Under the pieces are notes generated by a model. That model worked only from the letters and a program-made list of their open reading frames with translations. It did no database searches and was not told the DNA's origin. From assembly GCA_020637555.1 (NCBI GenBank), contig JACKKF010000013.1, forward strand, positions 372,001-436,000: a DNA stretch of 64,000 nt, written 5' to 3'. Both the position numbers and the translations under genes were made by a program. Source of the DNA: Rhodobacter sp. GTDB taxonomy: Bacteria; Pseudomonadota; Alphaproteobacteria; Rhodobacterales; Rhodobacteraceae. Below, one piece after another: positions 1 through 8,507 of the stretch (position 1 is its first letter; each line of letters opens with the position of its first letter).

Positions 1-59
1 CCGAGGGTCTGCGCCCCCGGGGCGGTCGAGTCAAGAGCGCGCGGCGTGATCGCTAACGC

Positions 60-86
60 AAAACGCCCGCCATCGCTGGCGGGCGT
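60..86 (-). terminator. Rho-independent terminator of rpsO
   Basis: Reading the minus strand, a 9-bp GC-rich stem (ACGCCCGCC with its complement, 6-nt loop) ends in a short U tract (complement of bases 60-63). It lies 22 bases past the rpsO stop, so rpsO is probably terminated, at least partly, before the next gene, which is outside the window. Confidence 0.75.
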
Positions 87-107
87 CGCATCCGTGGCGC
101 GTGCGGA

Positions 108-377
108 TCAGCGGCGGATGCCGAGACGCGCGATCAGGGCGCTGTAGCGACCCTCGTCCTTGCCCTTCAGGTAGTCCAGCAGCTTGCGGCGCTGGGCCAC
201 CAGCATCAGAAGGCCACGACGGCTGTGGTTGTCCTTCTTGTGGGTCTTGAAGTGCTCGGTCAGGGTGGTGATGCGCGAGGTCAGGATCGCAACCTGCACT
301 TCGGGCGAACCGGTGTCGCCTTCCTTGGTCGCGAATTCCTTGATCAGGCGCTGCTTTTCTTCGACGGTGATCGACAT
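108..377 (-). CDS. rpsO: 30S ribosomal protein S15
   Basis: Primary 16S rRNA-binding protein of the small ribosomal subunit, 89 residues, which is exactly the usual bacterial length. The protein begins MSITVEEKQ and carries the family signature around TGSPEVQ, the SRRGLL segment and the C-terminal LIARLGIRR. The start at 377 is chosen over an in-frame codon nine residues upstream because it gives the family N-terminus and has GGAG seven bases before it. In most bacteria rpsO is followed by pnp; any such gene would lie off the left edge of the window. A hairpin terminator follows directly. Confidence 0.97.
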   Translation of the reverse strand: MSITVEEKQRLIKEFATKEGDTGSPEVQVAILTSRITTLTEHFKTHKKDNHSRRGLLMLVAQRRKLLDYLKGKDEGRYSALIARLGIRR

Positions 378-653
378 CGGGGTCTCCTGTGTCAAAAGGG
401 TCAAGGCGCAGTCCGGGATGTCGTCCAGAAAAGGCCCGTGGAGGATCCCGCCCCTGAGGGCAAGGATGCGCGCCTATACGCGATCGCCACGCAAAGGGCA
501 ACAGGGCGCTGCGTCCGCGGTTGGCCGGGCGTTAACCACTTTGCCAGAAACACCCTTTATACCGGGATATGATCGCGGTTTGTTCAGGGTTTCCCGTTTG
601 ACTGAGTCGACGGAACGTGTGGGCTGACGCCGCTGGGGCGTAGGGGGTGCGCA

Positions 654-1787
654 ATGTGGTTGCTGCTGGGTCTGTTCGGTGTGGTCTTTGCCGCCGGTGC
701 CGGCGACGTATGGATGCGTCAGGACCCGACCGATTCACAGGACGGGCCAGAGGACGCCTCTGGCGGTGATGGCACCTCTGACAGCACGCCGTCGCAAACA
801 GGCGATCTGCTTGATTTCTCTGGCGCTCCGGCGGCCGATCAGGGGATCATGCCTGCGGGGGGCGCCGATGTCCGAACCGGTGTCGGTGTCGGGGCCGAGG
901 GGCCGGCGGGCGACGATCCCTCGGGCGCGGGTATCGCGCAGGGTCATCCCGGCCCCGGAACCGACGGGGAATACATCAGCACCGATGCGCCACCCTATCA
1001 GGCGCCGGACAGCTATATCGACCTGGGCGATACCGGCGGGCCCAGTCAGGGTGGCGCCGGCAACGACACGGTCATCGGCGGCGCGGGCGACGACTGGATC
1101 GAAGGTGCCGATGGCTCCGATTCGCTGTCGGGCGGCGGGGGCGCGGACACGCTCCTCGGCGGCGATGGTAACGACTGGCTGGACGGTGGCGCGGGCAATG
1201 ACTCGCTCGCGGGCGAGAATGGCGATGACACCCTGTCGGGCGGTGACGGGAACGATCGGCTGCTGGGCGGATCAGGCGACGACATGCTCGACGGTGGCGA
1301 CGGGGACGACACACTGGAAGGGGGTGCGGGCAACGATGTCCTGCGGGCCGGCTCGGGCAACGACCTGTTGATGGGCGGCGCCGGGGACGACACCTTGACC
1401 GGCTATGCGCCCGGCGCCGATGGTGTCGATCAGGGCGGGCGGGATTTCCTGAACGGTGGCGATGGCGCGGATGTGCTGGTTCTGGGGTCGGGTGACATGG
1501 CCAATGGCGGGACCGGTGCGGACGGGTTCCTTCTGGGCGACTGGATCGACAGCAACAACCCGGCCGAGGTGTCCGATTTCGCCGTGGGTCTAGACCGTCT
1601 GCTCATCGCGCATGAGGCTGGCACGCCCGAGCCTGCGATCACCACCAGCTTTGACAGCGACACCGGTGCGCTGCGGGTCTATCTGGACGGGGCGCTGGTC
1701 GCGCGGCTGTCCGGGGTCGCCGCTCTCGATCCGGACTCGGTCGCGCTGGTCGCGGTGGATGCGTCCGGCCTGCCGCTGACCGGATAG
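654..1787 (+). CDS. RTX (hemolysin-type) calcium-binding protein with N-terminal hydrophobic segment
   Basis: A 377-residue acidic protein. Residues 1-17 form one hydrophobic segment that could be a signal peptide or membrane anchor. Residues about 20-125 are a low-complexity Gly/Asp/Pro/Ser region. Residues about 130-245 hold roughly a dozen tandem nonapeptide repeats of the RTX type (GGxGxDxLx, for example GGAGNDSLA and GGDGDDTLE), which form a calcium-binding beta-roll. The C-terminal third is non-repetitive. The start has AGGGGG six bases upstream. RTX proteins usually leave by type I secretion through a C-terminal signal; a hydrophobic N-terminus is atypical for such substrates. The nearest ABC/HlyD pair is at 9.4-12.3 kb. 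The cargo function is unknown. Confidence 0.85.
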   Translation: MWLLLGLFGVVFAAGAGDVWMRQDPTDSQDGPEDASGGDGTSDSTPSQTGDLLDFSGAPAADQGIMPAGGADVRTGVGVGAEGPAGDDPSGAGIAQGHPGPGTDGEYISTDAPPYQAPDSYIDLGDTGGPSQGGAGNDTVIGGAGDDWIEGADGSDSLSGGGGADTLLGGDGNDWLDGGAGNDSLAGENGDDTLSGGDGNDRLLGGSGDDMLDGGDGDDTLEGGAGNDVLRAGSGNDLLMGGAGDDTLTGYAPGADGVDQGGRDFLNGGDGADVLVLGSGDMANGGTGADGFLLGDWIDSNNPAEVSDFAVGLDRLLIAHEAGTPEPAITTSFDSDTGALRVYLDGALVARLSGVAALDPDSVALVAVDASGLPLTG

Positions 1788-1963
1788 GACCCACCCCGGC
1801 CGCCGGACCCGGCCCGCGTGCCCGCGCTGCGCCATCCCGCGCAGGCCCGGGCATCGACGACCGCACGGGTCGGACGGCGGGATTCCCGGCGGGGGCGTCG
1901 GCGCTGTTTCGGGACACCGAACCAGGGGACAAATCCGGCTGCAGGAAACAGATGGTCGACAAG

Positions 1964-2040
1964 TGGTGACCCCGACAGGATTTGAACCTGTAACCTGCCC
2001 CTTAGGAGGGGGCTGCTCTATCCAGTTGAGCCACGGGGCC
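1964..2040 (-). tRNA. tRNA-Arg (anticodon CCU)
   Basis: The minus strand folds into a full cloverleaf: acceptor GGCCCCG/CGGGGTC with one G-U pair, a D arm with GCTC/GAGC, an anticodon stem GCCCC/GGGGC around the loop CTCCTAA (anticodon CCT), a T arm ACAGG/CCTGT with loop TTCAAAT, and an encoded 3' CCA. It reads the rare AGG arginine codon. It stands alone between the RTX gene and a divergent LacI-type regulator. Confidence 0.96.
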
Positions 2041-2148
2041 GCCGTGTTCTGTATTGGCCGGTCCGGCGCGGCAAGGCAAGCCTCGGCCGGTCTTTTTCTG
2101 CGGAAAGACGGCCGCGGCGATCCGGCGTCAGGCGCCGTGCGGGATGCT

Positions 2149-2177
2149 TTGACACTGCGGCAACCTGCGTTCTACAA
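2149..2177 (+). promoter_or_regulatory. Putative sigma-70 promoter of the LacI-family gene
   Basis: A perfect -35 hexamer TTGACA (2149-2154) and a CTACAA -10 (2172-2177) are separated by exactly 17 bases. The site lies about 70 bases before the regulator's start codon and points toward it. Confidence 0.55.
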
Positions 2178-2249
2178 AGAGACATTCGCGACCTGAAATA
2201 GTGTCCGGCGCGCCCTTTTCCGGGGCCGCTCGCAAGGAGTCCCTGCCCC

Positions 2250-3290
2250 ATGGCCCAACCGCCGCGTCACCCCGAGAACCGCCGCCCGCTGACGCTGCGC
2301 GACGTCTCAGAAGCCTGCGGCGTCAGCGAGATGACGGTCAGCCGGGTCCTGCGCAACCGCGAGGATGTCTCGCCGGCGACACGCGAGAAGGTGCTCGCCG
2401 CCGCCCGGACACTGGGGTATGTGCCGAACAAGATCGCGGGGGGGCTGGCCTCGCAACAGGTGAACCTGGTGGCGGTCATCGTGCCGTCGCTGTCGAACAT
2501 GGTCTTTCCCGAAGTGCTGGGCGGGATTTCCGCCGCGCTCGAGGATACCGGCCTGCAACCCGTGTTCGGCGTCACCAACTATTCGCCCGACAAGGAAGAG
2601 AACGTCCTCTACGAGATGCTGTCCTGGCGTCCTTCGGGGGTCATCGTCGCCGGGCTGGAACACACCGACGCGGCGCGGGCGATGCTGGAAAACGCCGGCA
2701 TCCCGATCGTCGAGATCATGGATTCCGATGGCACGCCGATCGACAGTGTGGTCGGGATCTCGCATCGCGCCGCAGGGCGCCAGATGGCCGAGGCGATCGT
2801 CGCCGCCGGCTATCGCAAGATCGGGTTTCTGGGCACAAAGATGACCGACGATCACCGGGCCCGCAAACGGCTGGAGGGGCTGACCGAAGGGCTGGCGGAA
2901 CACGGCATCGAGCTGGCCGATACCGAGCTCTACTCTGGCGGGTCCGCCCTGAAGAAGGGTCGCGAACTGACCGAGGCCATCCTGGCGCGTAACCCGGATC
3001 TGGATTTTCTTTACTATTCCAATGACATGATCGGCGCCGGCGGGTTGCTTTACTGCCTGGAAAAGGGCCTGGACGTTCCCGGGAAACTGGGGCTTGCCGG
3101 GTTCAATGGCGTCGATTTCCTGGATGGGTTGCCGATGCAGCTGGCCACGATCGACGCCTGCCGCCGCGAGATCGGCGAAACTGCCGCGAACATCATCGCG
3201 GGCAAGGGGTTCGACGATGGCGTGATCGGGGGGCACCGGATCGAACTGTCCCCCAGGCTCGAACCCGGCGACACGATCCGCCGCCGCTGA
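2250..3290 (+). CDS. LacI-family transcriptional regulator (gluconate-repressor-like)
   Basis: A 346-residue repressor. Residues 14-60 form the LacI helix-turn-helix (TLRDVSEACGVSEMTVSRVL) with the hinge helix ending at KIAGGLAS, and residues about 70-340 form the periplasmic-binding-protein-like effector domain. The sequence most resembles the GntR-type branch that senses gluconate or related sugar acids, but no sugar gene is adjacent, so the ligand is not supported by context. AAGGAG lies 10 bases before the ATG, and a TTGACA/CTACAA promoter precedes it. A terminator hairpin follows the stop. Confidence 0.88.
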   Translation: MAQPPRHPENRRPLTLRDVSEACGVSEMTVSRVLRNREDVSPATREKVLAAARTLGYVPNKIAGGLASQQVNLVAVIVPSLSNMVFPEVLGGISAALEDTGLQPVFGVTNYSPDKEENVLYEMLSWRPSGVIVAGLEHTDAARAMLENAGIPIVEIMDSDGTPIDSVVGISHRAAGRQMAEAIVAAGYRKIGFLGTKMTDDHRARKRLEGLTEGLAEHGIELADTELYSGGSALKKGRELTEAILARNPDLDFLYYSNDMIGAGGLLYCLEKGLDVPGKLGLAGFNGVDFLDGLPMQLATIDACRREIGETAANIIAGKGFDDGVIGGHRIELSPRLEPGDTIRRR

Positions 3291-3315
3291 GGCGATCCTG
3301 CCCGAAACTGCCGCT

Positions 3316-3340
3316 GGCCCGCCCGAAACGGCGGGCCTTT
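3316..3340 (+). terminator. Terminator after the LacI-family gene
   Basis: An 8-bp stem GGCCCGCC/GGCGGGCC with a 6-nt loop is followed by TTT on the plus strand, 25 bases after the regulator's stop. Confidence 0.6.
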
Positions 3341-3350
3341 GACAGCAAGA

Positions 3351-3374
3351 AGCCCGGGCGCGAACGCCCGGGCT
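3351..3374 (-). terminator. Terminator-like hairpin after amtB
   Basis: A 10-bp perfect stem (AGCCCGGGCG and complement) with a 4-nt loop lies 24 bases past the amtB stop. On the minus strand it is followed by the pyrimidine-rich TTCTTGCT, a weak U tract. Confidence 0.55.
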
Positions 3375-3398
3375 GCGATCCCCGAGGAGAGAGCGGGA

Positions 3399-4739
3399 TC
3401 AGTAGTTATAGGCGGATTCGCCGTGGCTGCTGAGATCGAGGCCCTGACGTTCGTCATCGGTCGAGACGCGCAGGCCCATGATCTTGTCCACCAGCTTGTA
3501 GAGGATGAAGGACACCACGCCCGACCACACGACCGTGATCAGAACCGCCTGGATCTGGATCCAGGTCTGGGCGGCGGCCGTATCGGCCAGGGTGCCGACA
3601 CCGCCGAAGGCCTCGGAGGACAGGAAGCCGGTGCCGATCGCGCCGATGATCCCACCGACACCGTGCACGCCGAACACGTCCAGGCTGTCGTCATAGCCCA
3701 TCTTGTTCTTGACCACGGCGACGAAGAAGTAGCAGCCCAGCGAGGCCACCGCGCCCAGGACGATGGCGCCGATCGGACCGACCGTGCCGCATGCCGGGGT
3801 GATGGCGACCAGACCCGCCACCATGCCCGAGGCCGCGCCCAGCATGGACGAGTGCTTGCGGGTGAACTTCTCGATGATGTTCCAGGCCAGGATCGCCGAT
3901 GCCGTGGCGATGAAGGTGTTCATCATGGCCAGCGCCGCGCCGCCGTTCGCCTCGAGATTGGAGCCGGCATTGAACCCGAACCAGCCGACCCACAGGATCG
4001 CCGCGCCAACCAGCGTCAGCGTCATCGAATGCGGCGCCATGTTGTCCTTGCGATAGCCCACGCGCTTGCCGATCACCAGGGCGCCGACCAGCGCCGCGAT
4101 ACCGGCGTTGATGTGAACCACGGTGCCGCCGGCAAAGTCGATGGCCCCCGTGCCGCCGCCCAGGTTGAAGATCAGGCCCGAGCTGTCCCAGACCATGTGC
4201 GCAACCGGGAAATAGACCAGCGTGACCCACAGCGCCATGAACAGCATCATCGCGCCGAACTTGATGCGCTCGGCAAAGGCGCCGACGATCAGCGCCGGGG
4301 TGATCGCGGCAAAGGTCATCTGGAAGGCGATGAACACATATTCGGGGATCACCACGCCGTCGGTAAAGGTCGCCGCCATGGAATCCGGCGTGACGCCGCC
4401 CAGGAACAGCTTGCCCAGGCCGCCCCAGTAGGGCGAGGTGCCGCCGCCGAAGGCGAAGGAATAGCCGTAGAGAACCCAGATCACCATGACCATCGCCGCG
4501 ATCGAGGTGCATTGCATCAGCACGCTGAGCATGTTCTTCGAGCGCACGAGGCCGCCGTAGAACAGGGCCAGGCCGGGGACGATCATGAACAGCACCAGCA
4601 AGGTCGCCGTCATCATCCACGCGACATCGCCCTTGTCCATGACTTCGGTGGCGACCTCGGCCGTGGCCTCCTGGGCCAGGGCTGCCATCGGCAGCAGCGT
4701 CGCGGCGCCCGCAGCAGGAAGCAGTTTCATCAGTTTCAT
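3399..4739 (-). CDS. amtB: Ammonium transporter
   Basis: A 446-residue inner-membrane ammonium channel of the Amt/Mep/Rh family. It starts with a cleavable signal peptide ending near ALAQ, a common Amt feature, and then has about eleven membrane segments. Recognisable pieces are GLALFYGGLVRSKN in the first core helices, the DFAGGTVVH segment carrying the first pore histidine of the twin-His pair, and the DVFGVHGVGGIIGAI stretch with the second. It lies 33 bases downstream of glnK on the same strand, the standard glnK-amtB nitrogen-stress operon in which GlnK plugs the channel when nitrogen is sufficient. The terminal ESAYNY is ordinary. Confidence 0.96.
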   Translation of the reverse strand: MKLMKLLPAAGAATLLPMAALAQEATAEVATEVMDKGDVAWMMTATLLVLFMIVPGLALFYGGLVRSKNMLSVLMQCTSIAAMVMVIWVLYGYSFAFGGGTSPYWGGLGKLFLGGVTPDSMAATFTDGVVIPEYVFIAFQMTFAAITPALIVGAFAERIKFGAMMLFMALWVTLVYFPVAHMVWDSSGLIFNLGGGTGAIDFAGGTVVHINAGIAALVGALVIGKRVGYRKDNMAPHSMTLTLVGAAILWVGWFGFNAGSNLEANGGAALAMMNTFIATASAILAWNIIEKFTRKHSSMLGAASGMVAGLVAITPACGTVGPIGAIVLGAVASLGCYFFVAVVKNKMGYDDSLDVFGVHGVGGIIGAIGTGFLSSEAFGGVGTLADTAAAQTWIQIQAVLITVVWSGVVSFILYKLVDKIMGLRVSTDDERQGLDLSSHGESAYNY

Positions 4740-4772
4740 GTCAGTCGGTCCTTTTCCCTAGTCGCGTGGCGC

Positions 4773-5111
4773 TCAGAGTGCGTCGTCGCCGGCTTCGCCG
4801 GTGCGCACGCGGGTTGCCTGTTCCAGATCCAGCACAAAGATCTTGCCGTCGCCGATCTTGCCGGTGCGGGCCGTGCGCGAGAGGGTCTCGACGACCTGCT
4901 CGGCCATCCCGTCAGGCACGGCGATTTCCAGCTTCACTTTCGGCACGAAGTTCACGGCGTATTCGGCACCACGGTAGATCTCGGTATGTCCCGACTGCGT
5001 GCCAAAGCCCTTGATCTCGGTGACCATCAATCCGCGCACACCGATGTCGGTCAGCGCCTCGCGCACCTCCTCCAGCTTGAACGGCTTGATTGCTGCGATG
5101 ATGTATTTCAC
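4773..5111 (-). CDS. glnK: Nitrogen regulatory protein P-II (GlnK/GlnB)
   Basis: A 112-residue PII signalling protein, the normal length. It begins (M)KYIIAAIKPFKLEEV and holds the T-loop segment YRGAEY with the tyrosine uridylylated by GlnD (Tyr51) and the C-terminal signature TGKIGDGKIFV. It integrates glutamine and 2-oxoglutarate status and binds AmtB. The start is GTG at 5111, preceded by AGAAGGGGG; upstream in-frame codons would add a sequence foreign to the family. Its position in front of amtB argues for GlnK rather than GlnB. Nitrogen control of the operon is expected, but I could not find a clear sigma-54 or NtrC site. Confidence 0.95.
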   Translation of the reverse strand: MKYIIAAIKPFKLEEVREALTDIGVRGLMVTEIKGFGTQSGHTEIYRGAEYAVNFVPKVKLEIAVPDGMAEQVVETLSRTARTGKIGDGKIFVLDLEQATRVRTGEAGDDAL

Positions 5112-5388
5112 GGATGCCCCCTTCTTGCGGTCCCTGGGTAGCGCCCGGTCGGGGCGCCTCCTGCGGGCATTGCGCGTGCTGCAGGTGCAAAGAGCAACGG
5201 CGCGGCGGGGGGCAACGGCGCGGGAATCCGCCACCTCTGCTGAAAATTTGCACAAATGGGCGGTCGCGATGAAAAATTGAGCATATCACGAAGGCGAATC
5301 GCCTCGGCACTCTCTCTCCACATCGGCCGTTCGGGCATGTATGGTGTCACAAAAGTCGAAACGACGTGGCGAACGGGCACAATCGGGC

Positions 5389-7551
5389 ATGGCAACAAAC
5401 GGCAATCGGCGTCCCCCTCTGGTGGCGGACCGGCGCGCGGGAAAGCAGACGCGCGCGCGATCCGGTCAATCCTCGGGCGGGGGTGGGCGTCGACCACCGC
5501 GCAAGCCCGCGCCAAAGCGCGGCGGAAACATCCTGGTGCGCCTGATTCGCTGGGTGTTCCGACTGATCTGGGGCATTGCCTGGCGTGGCGCCCTCGCCGT
5601 TGCGCTGGTGATGGCTGCGGCGACCTTCTATTTCTACACGACCCTGCCATCCGACCTGACGGACCTGCTGGACGGGCGCGCGCGCGGATCCGTGACCATG
5701 CTCGACGCCGACGGGCAGGTGTTCGCCTGGCGCGGCGAGACGTTCGGCGGCTACACCACGTCGGATCAGGTCTCCGAGAACCTGGTCCACGCCATCGTCG
5801 CCACCGAGGACCGGCGTTTTTATTGGCACATGGGCGTCAGTCCGCGCGGCATCCTGGGTGCGATCATGTCGAACATCGCGGCGGGGCGGGGGCCGTTCCG
5901 GGGCGCTGGCGGGTCCACCATCACGCAACAGGTGGCCAAGCTTCTCTGCCTGGGGCGGCCCTATGACCCCGACACCTGGGCGACCGAGGCCGAGTATGAA
6001 TCCGACTGCCGCGAGGGGACGGTCTGGCGCAAGATCCAGGAGCTGCCCTATGCCTTTGCGCTGGAGCTGCACTATACCAAGGCCGACATCCTGACGATCT
6101 ATTTCAACCGCGCGTTCCTGGGCGCCGGGTCGCGCGGGTTCGAGGCCGCCTCGCAACGCTATTTCGGTCATTCGGCCGCCACGCTGAACCCGGCCGAGGC
6201 CGCGATGTTGGCCGGGCTGCTGGTGGCCCCCAGCTATTACGCGCCGACCCGCAACCTGGAACGTGCGCAGGAACGGGCGGCCGTGGTTCTGGGGCTGATG
6301 CACGAACAGGGCTATCTCACCGATGCCGAATACGAGCACGCCCGCACGCACCCGGCGACCCTGCATGACGCGGCGGACCGGTCCACGGGCGGTTTCTTCG
6401 CCGATTGGGTGATGCAGACCGGCCCCGCCTGGCTGACCCGCGACACGACCGAGGACGTGCGCATCCAGACCACGCTGGACCAGCACATCCAGCAGCAGGC
6501 CGAGGCCGCCGTCGCCGACATCTTTGCCACCCGCGTTCGCGAGGGATCGACCGCCGAAGCGGCGGTTCTGGTCATGTCGGCGGATGGGGCGGTGCGCGCG
6601 ATGGTCGGCGGGCGCAGCTATGTGCCGGGCGGGTTCAACCGCGCGACGCAGGCTCTCAGGCAGACGGGGTCGGCATTCAAGCCCTTCGTCTATGCGCTGG
6701 CCATGGATGACGGCTACCAGCCTTATGACCTGGTGGACGATTCCCCCCTGACGATCAATGTGCCCGGGTCGGGCCCCTGGACGCCGCGCAACTACACCAA
6801 CGATTTCCTGGGCTACATGACCCTGGTCGAGGCCCTCGCGCGGTCGCAGAACATCCCGGCCGTGCGCATCTCTGAAGCGATGGGCCGCGAGCGGGTCCGC
6901 CAGGCGGCCAATGCCTTTGGCCTGCATTCGGACCTGGCCGAGGGGCCGTCGCTGGCGCTGGGTTCCAGCGAGGCGACGCTGCTGGACATGACGGCGGCGT
7001 TCTCGGGCATTCTGAACGGCGGCAGCGCGGTGCGTCCCTATGGGTTCACCTCGCTGACGCTGGCAGGCGAATCGACACCGCTCATGACCATCGGGTCGGG
7101 TATCGGCGAGCGGGTCATCAGCGCCGATGCCGCGCAGCGCCTGATCTGGATGATGTCGCAGGTGATCGAGGCGCCCTATGGCACCGGCCGCCGCGCCCGC
7201 CTGCCCGATGGACGGCAGGCCGCGGGCAAGACCGGAACGACGACCTCGGCGCGCGATGCCTGGTTCGTGGGCTTTACCGCCGATTACGTCGTCGGTGTCT
7301 GGATGGGCAATGACGACAACAGCCCCCTGACCGGGGTCACCGGTGGCGGTTTGCCCGCCGATATCTGGCGTGAAGTCATGACCCGCATCAGTGCCGGCAC
7401 CCCGCTGCATCCGCTGCCGATGATCGTGCCGCGCCGGCCGGATCTGGAGCCCCCGACAACCCGTGGCGCCGCTGGAGCGACGCAGGGCACGGGCGGCAGC
7501 CTGTCGGATACGGTCATGGGTATCCTGAACGGCATTCTGGGCGGGAACTGA
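5389..7551 (+). CDS. Class A penicillin-binding protein (glycosyltransferase/transpeptidase)
   Basis: A bifunctional peptidoglycan synthase of about 720 residues. The first 45 residues are cytoplasmic and very basic, followed by a membrane segment (GIAWRGALAVALVMAAATFY). Next comes a family-51 glycosyltransferase domain with ATEDRRFYWHMG and GGSTITQQVAK. The transpeptidase domain has the three canonical motifs: SAFK (serine nucleophile, in TGSAFKPF), SQN and KTGTT. The start is uncertain: ATG at 5389 (MATNGNRRPP) fits relatives better than the in-frame ATG at 5341, and neither has a strong ribosome-binding site. It is divergent from glnK and is PBP1-like, but the exact ortholog is not certain. 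Confidence 0.9.
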   Translation: MATNGNRRPPLVADRRAGKQTRARSGQSSGGGGRRPPRKPAPKRGGNILVRLIRWVFRLIWGIAWRGALAVALVMAAATFYFYTTLPSDLTDLLDGRARGSVTMLDADGQVFAWRGETFGGYTTSDQVSENLVHAIVATEDRRFYWHMGVSPRGILGAIMSNIAAGRGPFRGAGGSTITQQVAKLLCLGRPYDPDTWATEAEYESDCREGTVWRKIQELPYAFALELHYTKADILTIYFNRAFLGAGSRGFEAASQRYFGHSAATLNPAEAAMLAGLLVAPSYYAPTRNLERAQERAAVVLGLMHEQGYLTDAEYEHARTHPATLHDAADRSTGGFFADWVMQTGPAWLTRDTTEDVRIQTTLDQHIQQQAEAAVADIFATRVREGSTAEAAVLVMSADGAVRAMVGGRSYVPGGFNRATQALRQTGSAFKPFVYALAMDDGYQPYDLVDDSPLTINVPGSGPWTPRNYTNDFLGYMTLVEALARSQNIPAVRISEAMGRERVRQAANAFGLHSDLAEGPSLALGSSEATLLDMTAAFSGILNGGSAVRPYGFTSLTLAGESTPLMTIGSGIGERVISADAAQRLIWMMSQVIEAPYGTGRRARLPDGRQAAGKTGTTTSARDAWFVGFTADYVVGVWMGNDDNSPLTGVTGGGLPADIWREVMTRISAGTPLHPLPMIVPRRPDLEPPTTRGAAGATQGTGGSLSDTVMGILNGILGGN

Positions 7552-7905
7552 TCAGGGTGCGGTCCGGCACCGCTGGCGAACGATCACCGCGCCGTCGGCC
7601 AACTGGATCAGGGCGCCGGTCAGCGCGGTCGCGAACAGCGCGCGATAGGTCCACTCGGCCCCTTCGCCCATGCAGACCATGTCATAGAGCGTGGCACCCA
7701 TGTCGCGCACGGCGACCGGGTGCGTCATCTCGCAGCTCGATTCCAGGCCAGTGAACACGCCCTCTTCGATGCGCACGGCGAAATCGGGGCTGTCACGCCC
7801 TTCGACACAGGCCAAGGGGTTCCCGGCCGTCCAAAGCCCGTCATAGGGTGTCGCCTGTGCCAGCGCCGGCGCCGTCGCCAGCAACCAGAGACCCAGGGCC
7901 CTCAC
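7552..7905 (-). CDS. Exported hypothetical protein coupled to mlaC
   Basis: A 117-residue protein whose GTG start overlaps the stop of the upstream mlaC-like gene in a GTGA arrangement, so translation is coupled. Residues 1-17 are a signal peptide (VRALGLWLLATAPALAQA). The mature part has four cysteines (in LACVEG, SSCEM, MVCMG and QRCRT), suggesting two disulfides in the periplasm. I recognise no domain. An in-frame start far upstream exists but would read through the mlaC gene and is rejected. Gene order suggests a role tied to the MlaA/MlaC lipid system, which is inference from context only. Confidence 0.72.
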   Translation of the reverse strand: MRALGLWLLATAPALAQATPYDGLWTAGNPLACVEGRDSPDFAVRIEEGVFTGLESSCEMTHPVAVRDMGATLYDMVCMGEGAEWTYRALFATALTGALIQLADGAVIVRQRCRTAP

Positions 7906-8507
7906 CCGGCCTGCCTGAGGTCCTGGATCATCCGGTCCAGGTTGCCGCCTCGCCGCTCCAGCATGGTGCCGATTTCCTGACGTTCGGCAGCCAGCACGTT
8001 CACGCCGCCAATGATCAGGTTGAAGAACCGGTTTCCGCCCGACCGGTCCGACACATGCCAACGCACCTCGAACGGGGCCTGGCCGCGCATGGTCATGGTG
8101 GTCACGACCTCCCAGAAGCTTTGCAGCGGGTGGGCATCCTGAACGTCTGCGGTTGCGCCGATGAACCGGCGGAATTGCCGCCCGTATTTGCGCGCCAGAT
8201 AGCCCCGAAAGGCGGCCGTAAAGGCGGACATCTGCGCCGACGAGGCGCTGCGCGCGGGTGGCCCCAGCGCCGAGCGGGCAATGATCGGCACGTCGCCGTA
8301 GCGGTCGAAGAGATCCTCGAACCGGGCAATCATCCGCGATTCCGACGCGCCCGAGTTGATGATGCCCTGCACATCCCCCATCACCTGGTCGATCAACGCG
8401 CGCGCCTGCGCCTGTGTCATGGCCCGGGCAGAGCGGGGCAGCAAGGGCAGGGCGGCCACAGTGGCCAGGCCAGCCAAAACGCGGCGGCGGGTGTCAGAAA
8501 TCGGCAT
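7902..8507 (-). CDS. mlaC: MlaC/Ttg2D-type phospholipid-binding protein
   Basis: A 201-residue periplasmic protein of the MlaC (Ttg2D, toluene-tolerance) family, which ferries phospholipids between the outer-membrane lipoprotein MlaA and the inner-membrane MlaFEDB complex. The N-terminus DTRRRVLAG followed by a hydrophobic stretch ending at ARA fits a twin-arginine signal. The mature domain shows the family pattern: FEDLFDRYGD, AFRGYLARKYG, and a strand-rich middle. The start at 8507 gives this signal; it overlaps the 3' end of mlaA by 14 bases. No mlaFED genes are in the window. The gene is an MlaC-family member with good confidence; orthology to E. coli MlaC is less certain. Confidence 0.85.
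   Translation of the reverse strand: MPISDTRRRVLAGLATVAALPLLPRSARAMTQAQARALIDQVMGDVQGIINSGASESRMIARFEDLFDRYGDVPIIARSALGPPARSASSAQMSAFTAAFRGYLARKYGRQFRRFIGATADVQDAHPLQSFWEVVTTMTMRGQAPFEVRWHVSDRSGGNRFFNLIIGGVNVLAAERQEIGTMLERRGGNLDRMIQDLRQAG

Noticed and set aside
1046..1393. A Ser/Pro-rich minus-strand ORF across the RTX repeats
   Set aside because: It is the complementary shadow of tandem GGxGxD codons.
1963..2196. ORF overlapping the tRNA, with a start resembling a short hypothetical protein
   Set aside because: It is the antisense of tRNA-Arg plus intergenic sequence; such 'tRNA-derived' proteins are annotation artefacts.
3339..5141. A 600-residue plus-strand ORF
   Set aside because: It is the antisense of amtB-glnK, made long by GC-biased codons; His/Asp/Gly-rich composition with no domain.
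5112..5388. A sigma-54/NtrC site upstream of glnK
   Set aside because: Only partial palindromes such as ATTTGCACAAAT were found; no TGGCAC-N5-TTGC match at proper spacing, so I do not call one.
5347..7410. A 687-residue minus-strand ORF
   Set aside because: Antisense of the penicillin-binding protein, with Arg/Gly/His-rich composition typical of a shadow frame.
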